Below the pieces are notes generated by a model, which did no database searches, was not told where the DNA came from, and saw only the letters and a program-made list of their open reading frames with translations. Shown here piece by piece: positions 4,728 to 5,980 of a DNA stretch of 5,980 bases. The position numbers were made by a program, and so were the translations under genes. Every line of letters starts with the position of its first letter. The stretch's first letter is position 1. This DNA comes from a bacterium (GTDB lineage Bacteria > SZUA-79 > Acidulodesulfobacterales > Acidulodesulfobacteraceae): positions 1 through 5,980 of the forward strand of contig JAJXXD010000121.1 in assembly GCA_021781285.1 (NCBI GenBank), in the 5' to 3' direction.

Positions 4728-5980
4728 TTATTCCGCGCTTTCCACCCTGTTTCTGCCGTTTTCTTTCGCTTTATATAAGGCATCGTCAACCCTTTTTATT
4801 ATTATATCCGCCGTATCGCCGCTCTTGCATGCTGTTACTCCGAAACTGCATCTGACGTTTATTTTTAAGGGAAAACCGTGGGTTTCTATCGTCAACCTTA
4901 ATTTTTCGGCAAGTTCGACTGCGCCGCCGACGCTGATATTATTCGATATTATCATAAATTCTTCCCCGCCGAACCTTGCAAAAAAATCGTCTTTTCTTAT
5001 ATTCTCTTTGATTAAAGACGCAAGCTCGGAGAGAACCGCGTCCCCCGCCTGATGCCCGAAAGTATCGTTGATTCCCTTAAAATGGTCTATATCGAGCATT
5101 ATCAATGAAAACTTAAGATTTTTAAGCAGCGTATTGCTTAAATAATCTTCCAGCTTTGCATCGAACGACCTTCTGTTAGGAATATCGGTTAAACCGTCAA
5201 GCTCAGAAAGCTCTTTAAACACGTCTTTTTCTTTTAATAATTTAAGTTCGTTGACGACCCTGTCGCTTACGTCGGCAATAATAACGAGACCGGTCCATGC
5301 ATTTTCAAAAAATATCGTGGTTGAAACGATTTCCCCCCAGAACGTTTCACCGCTTTTTTTCTTTACTTTTAAAGTATATTTCGATTCAAACTGCTCCCCG
5401 CCAAGCCTTCTTTTAATATTTTCCGATAAAAGAAATTTCTCTTCTTCTCTTACTTCTGCCAAGTCCAGCGGATTCAACTCTTTGATAGATTCTTCGGTAT
5501 AGCCGAGTATTTTTAAGCCGAAAGGATTCATATAAACAATTTTTTCGCGGTACAAATATATTATCGAAGGAATATTCTCGCTCAATATTTTGAAGAATTC
5601 GACCGATTTTTTTAACGCATTTTCATAATTTATTTTTTCCGTTATATCTTGAATGGAATCAATCAGATATTCTTTACCATCTACCTCTATCGGCGCAATG
5701 ATAAGCTCCACTCTTCTTACTTCATCGTTTTTTAATTTCTGGTTCATAATCCTTACCGTGGGATTTTCTGTCCCCCTGTTATACACTTCTAACCTGAATT
5801 TTCTGTGTTCTTCCTTATCTTTGAGGGCTATATCCGCAATATTCATATCCGTCAGCTCTTTTCTTGTGTATCCGTAAAACTTTTCGGCGGCTTTATTTGC
5901 ATCTATAATTTTGCCGGTATTTATATCCATTAATAAATGTATGACCGGGCTGTTATTAAACATTGTTTTAAATCTCTGTT
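4728..5980 (-). CDS. PAS-PAS-GGDEF diguanylate cyclase, N-terminus cut by the window edge
   Basis: Predicted to make cyclic di-GMP. Numbered from the first Met in view (5963), PAS 1 covers about 1-110 with FYGY at 29-32 and a terminal DIT, PAS 2 about 120-240, and GGDEF about 250-408. The catalytic GGEEF is at 332-336, metal-binding Asp291 lies in LDIDHFKGIND, and the I-site RKDD (323-326) is correctly placed five residues before GGEEF. There is no EAL domain and no membrane segment in the visible part. The Met at 5963 is probably not the true start. The frame stays open to the edge, and its upstream residues (Q-R-F-K-T before MFNNSP) fit the standard beginning of a PAS domain. No good ribosome site precedes it either. 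More sensory or membrane sequence may therefore lie outside. The cyclase domain resembles that of the 491-2413 protein. Confidence 0.94.
   Translation of the reverse strand, partial: QRFKTMFNNSPVIHLLMDINTGKIIDANKAAEKFYGYTRKELTDMNIADIALKDKEEHRKFRLEVYNRGTENPTVRIMNQKLKNDEVRRVELIIAPIEVDGKEYLIDSIQDITEKINYENALKKSVEFFKILSENIPSIIYLYREKIVYMNPFGLKILGYTEESIKELNPLDLAEVREEEKFLLSENIKRRLGGEQFESKYTLKVKKKSGETFWGEIVSTTIFFENAWTGLVIIADVSDRVVNELKLLKEKDVFKELSELDGLTDIPNRRSFDAKLEDYLSNTLLKNLKFSLIMLDIDHFKGINDTFGHQAGDAVLSELASLIKENIRKDDFFARFGGEEFMIISNNISVGGAVELAEKLRLTIETHGFPLKINVRCSFGVTACKSGDTADIIIKRVDDALYKAKENGRNRVESAE

Noticed and set aside
4621..5052. 143-residue plus-strand reading frame rich in Phe, Leu and Ser
   Set aside because: It is antisense to the GGDEF domain and its hydrophobic composition is a by-product of the opposite strand. 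It also overlaps the promoter and operator.

Overview
The window comes from an AT-rich bacterium. The two-transmembrane sensor cyclase suggests a cell with an inner membrane and probably a periplasm. The mix of c-di-GMP cyclases, a DsrE-type sulfur-relay protein, a nitroreductase and a beta-carbonic anhydrase would suit an anaerobic or sulfur-metabolising proteobacterium or deltaproteobacteria-like lineage. That placement is inference; nothing here fixes the taxon. All six protein genes lie on the minus strand. The one RNA gene, tRNA-Ala(GGC), lies on the plus strand.

Reading the minus strand from right to left, the layout is as follows. (1) 5980-4728 is a PAS-PAS-GGDEF diguanylate cyclase that runs off the right edge; the first Met in view is probably internal. 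(2) 4727-4598 is a short intergenic region with a near-consensus sigma70 promoter and an 18-bp palindrome directly abutting its -10 box. (3) 4597-4247 is a small DsrE/DsrF-like protein, followed after 44 bp by (4) 4202-3606, an FMN-type nitroreductase, and after 169 bp by (5) 3436-2816, a TetR repressor. (6) 2815-2624 is non-coding and holds a 15-bp imperfect direct repeat that may be a remnant of a mobile element end. (7) 2548-2623 is the tRNA-Ala gene with its own plus-strand promoter. (8) 2413-491 is a membrane-bound sensor-PAS-PAS-GGDEF diguanylate cyclase, followed by (9) 442-1, a beta-carbonic anhydrase cut by the left edge.

The most coherent unit is DsrE - nitroreductase - TetR. The promoter/operator in front of dsrE, the co-orientation, and a TetR protein with a Gly-Cys motif at the position of the redox-active Cys of NemR together suggest a small self-repressed module that responds to electrophiles or redox stress (inference). 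Both flanking cyclases keep an intact GGEEF active site and an RxxD product-inhibition site, so both are expected to make c-di-GMP. They look like paralogues with different input domains. No CRISPR array, complete insertion sequence or phage gene is visible, and no gene-free stretch exceeds 300 bases.
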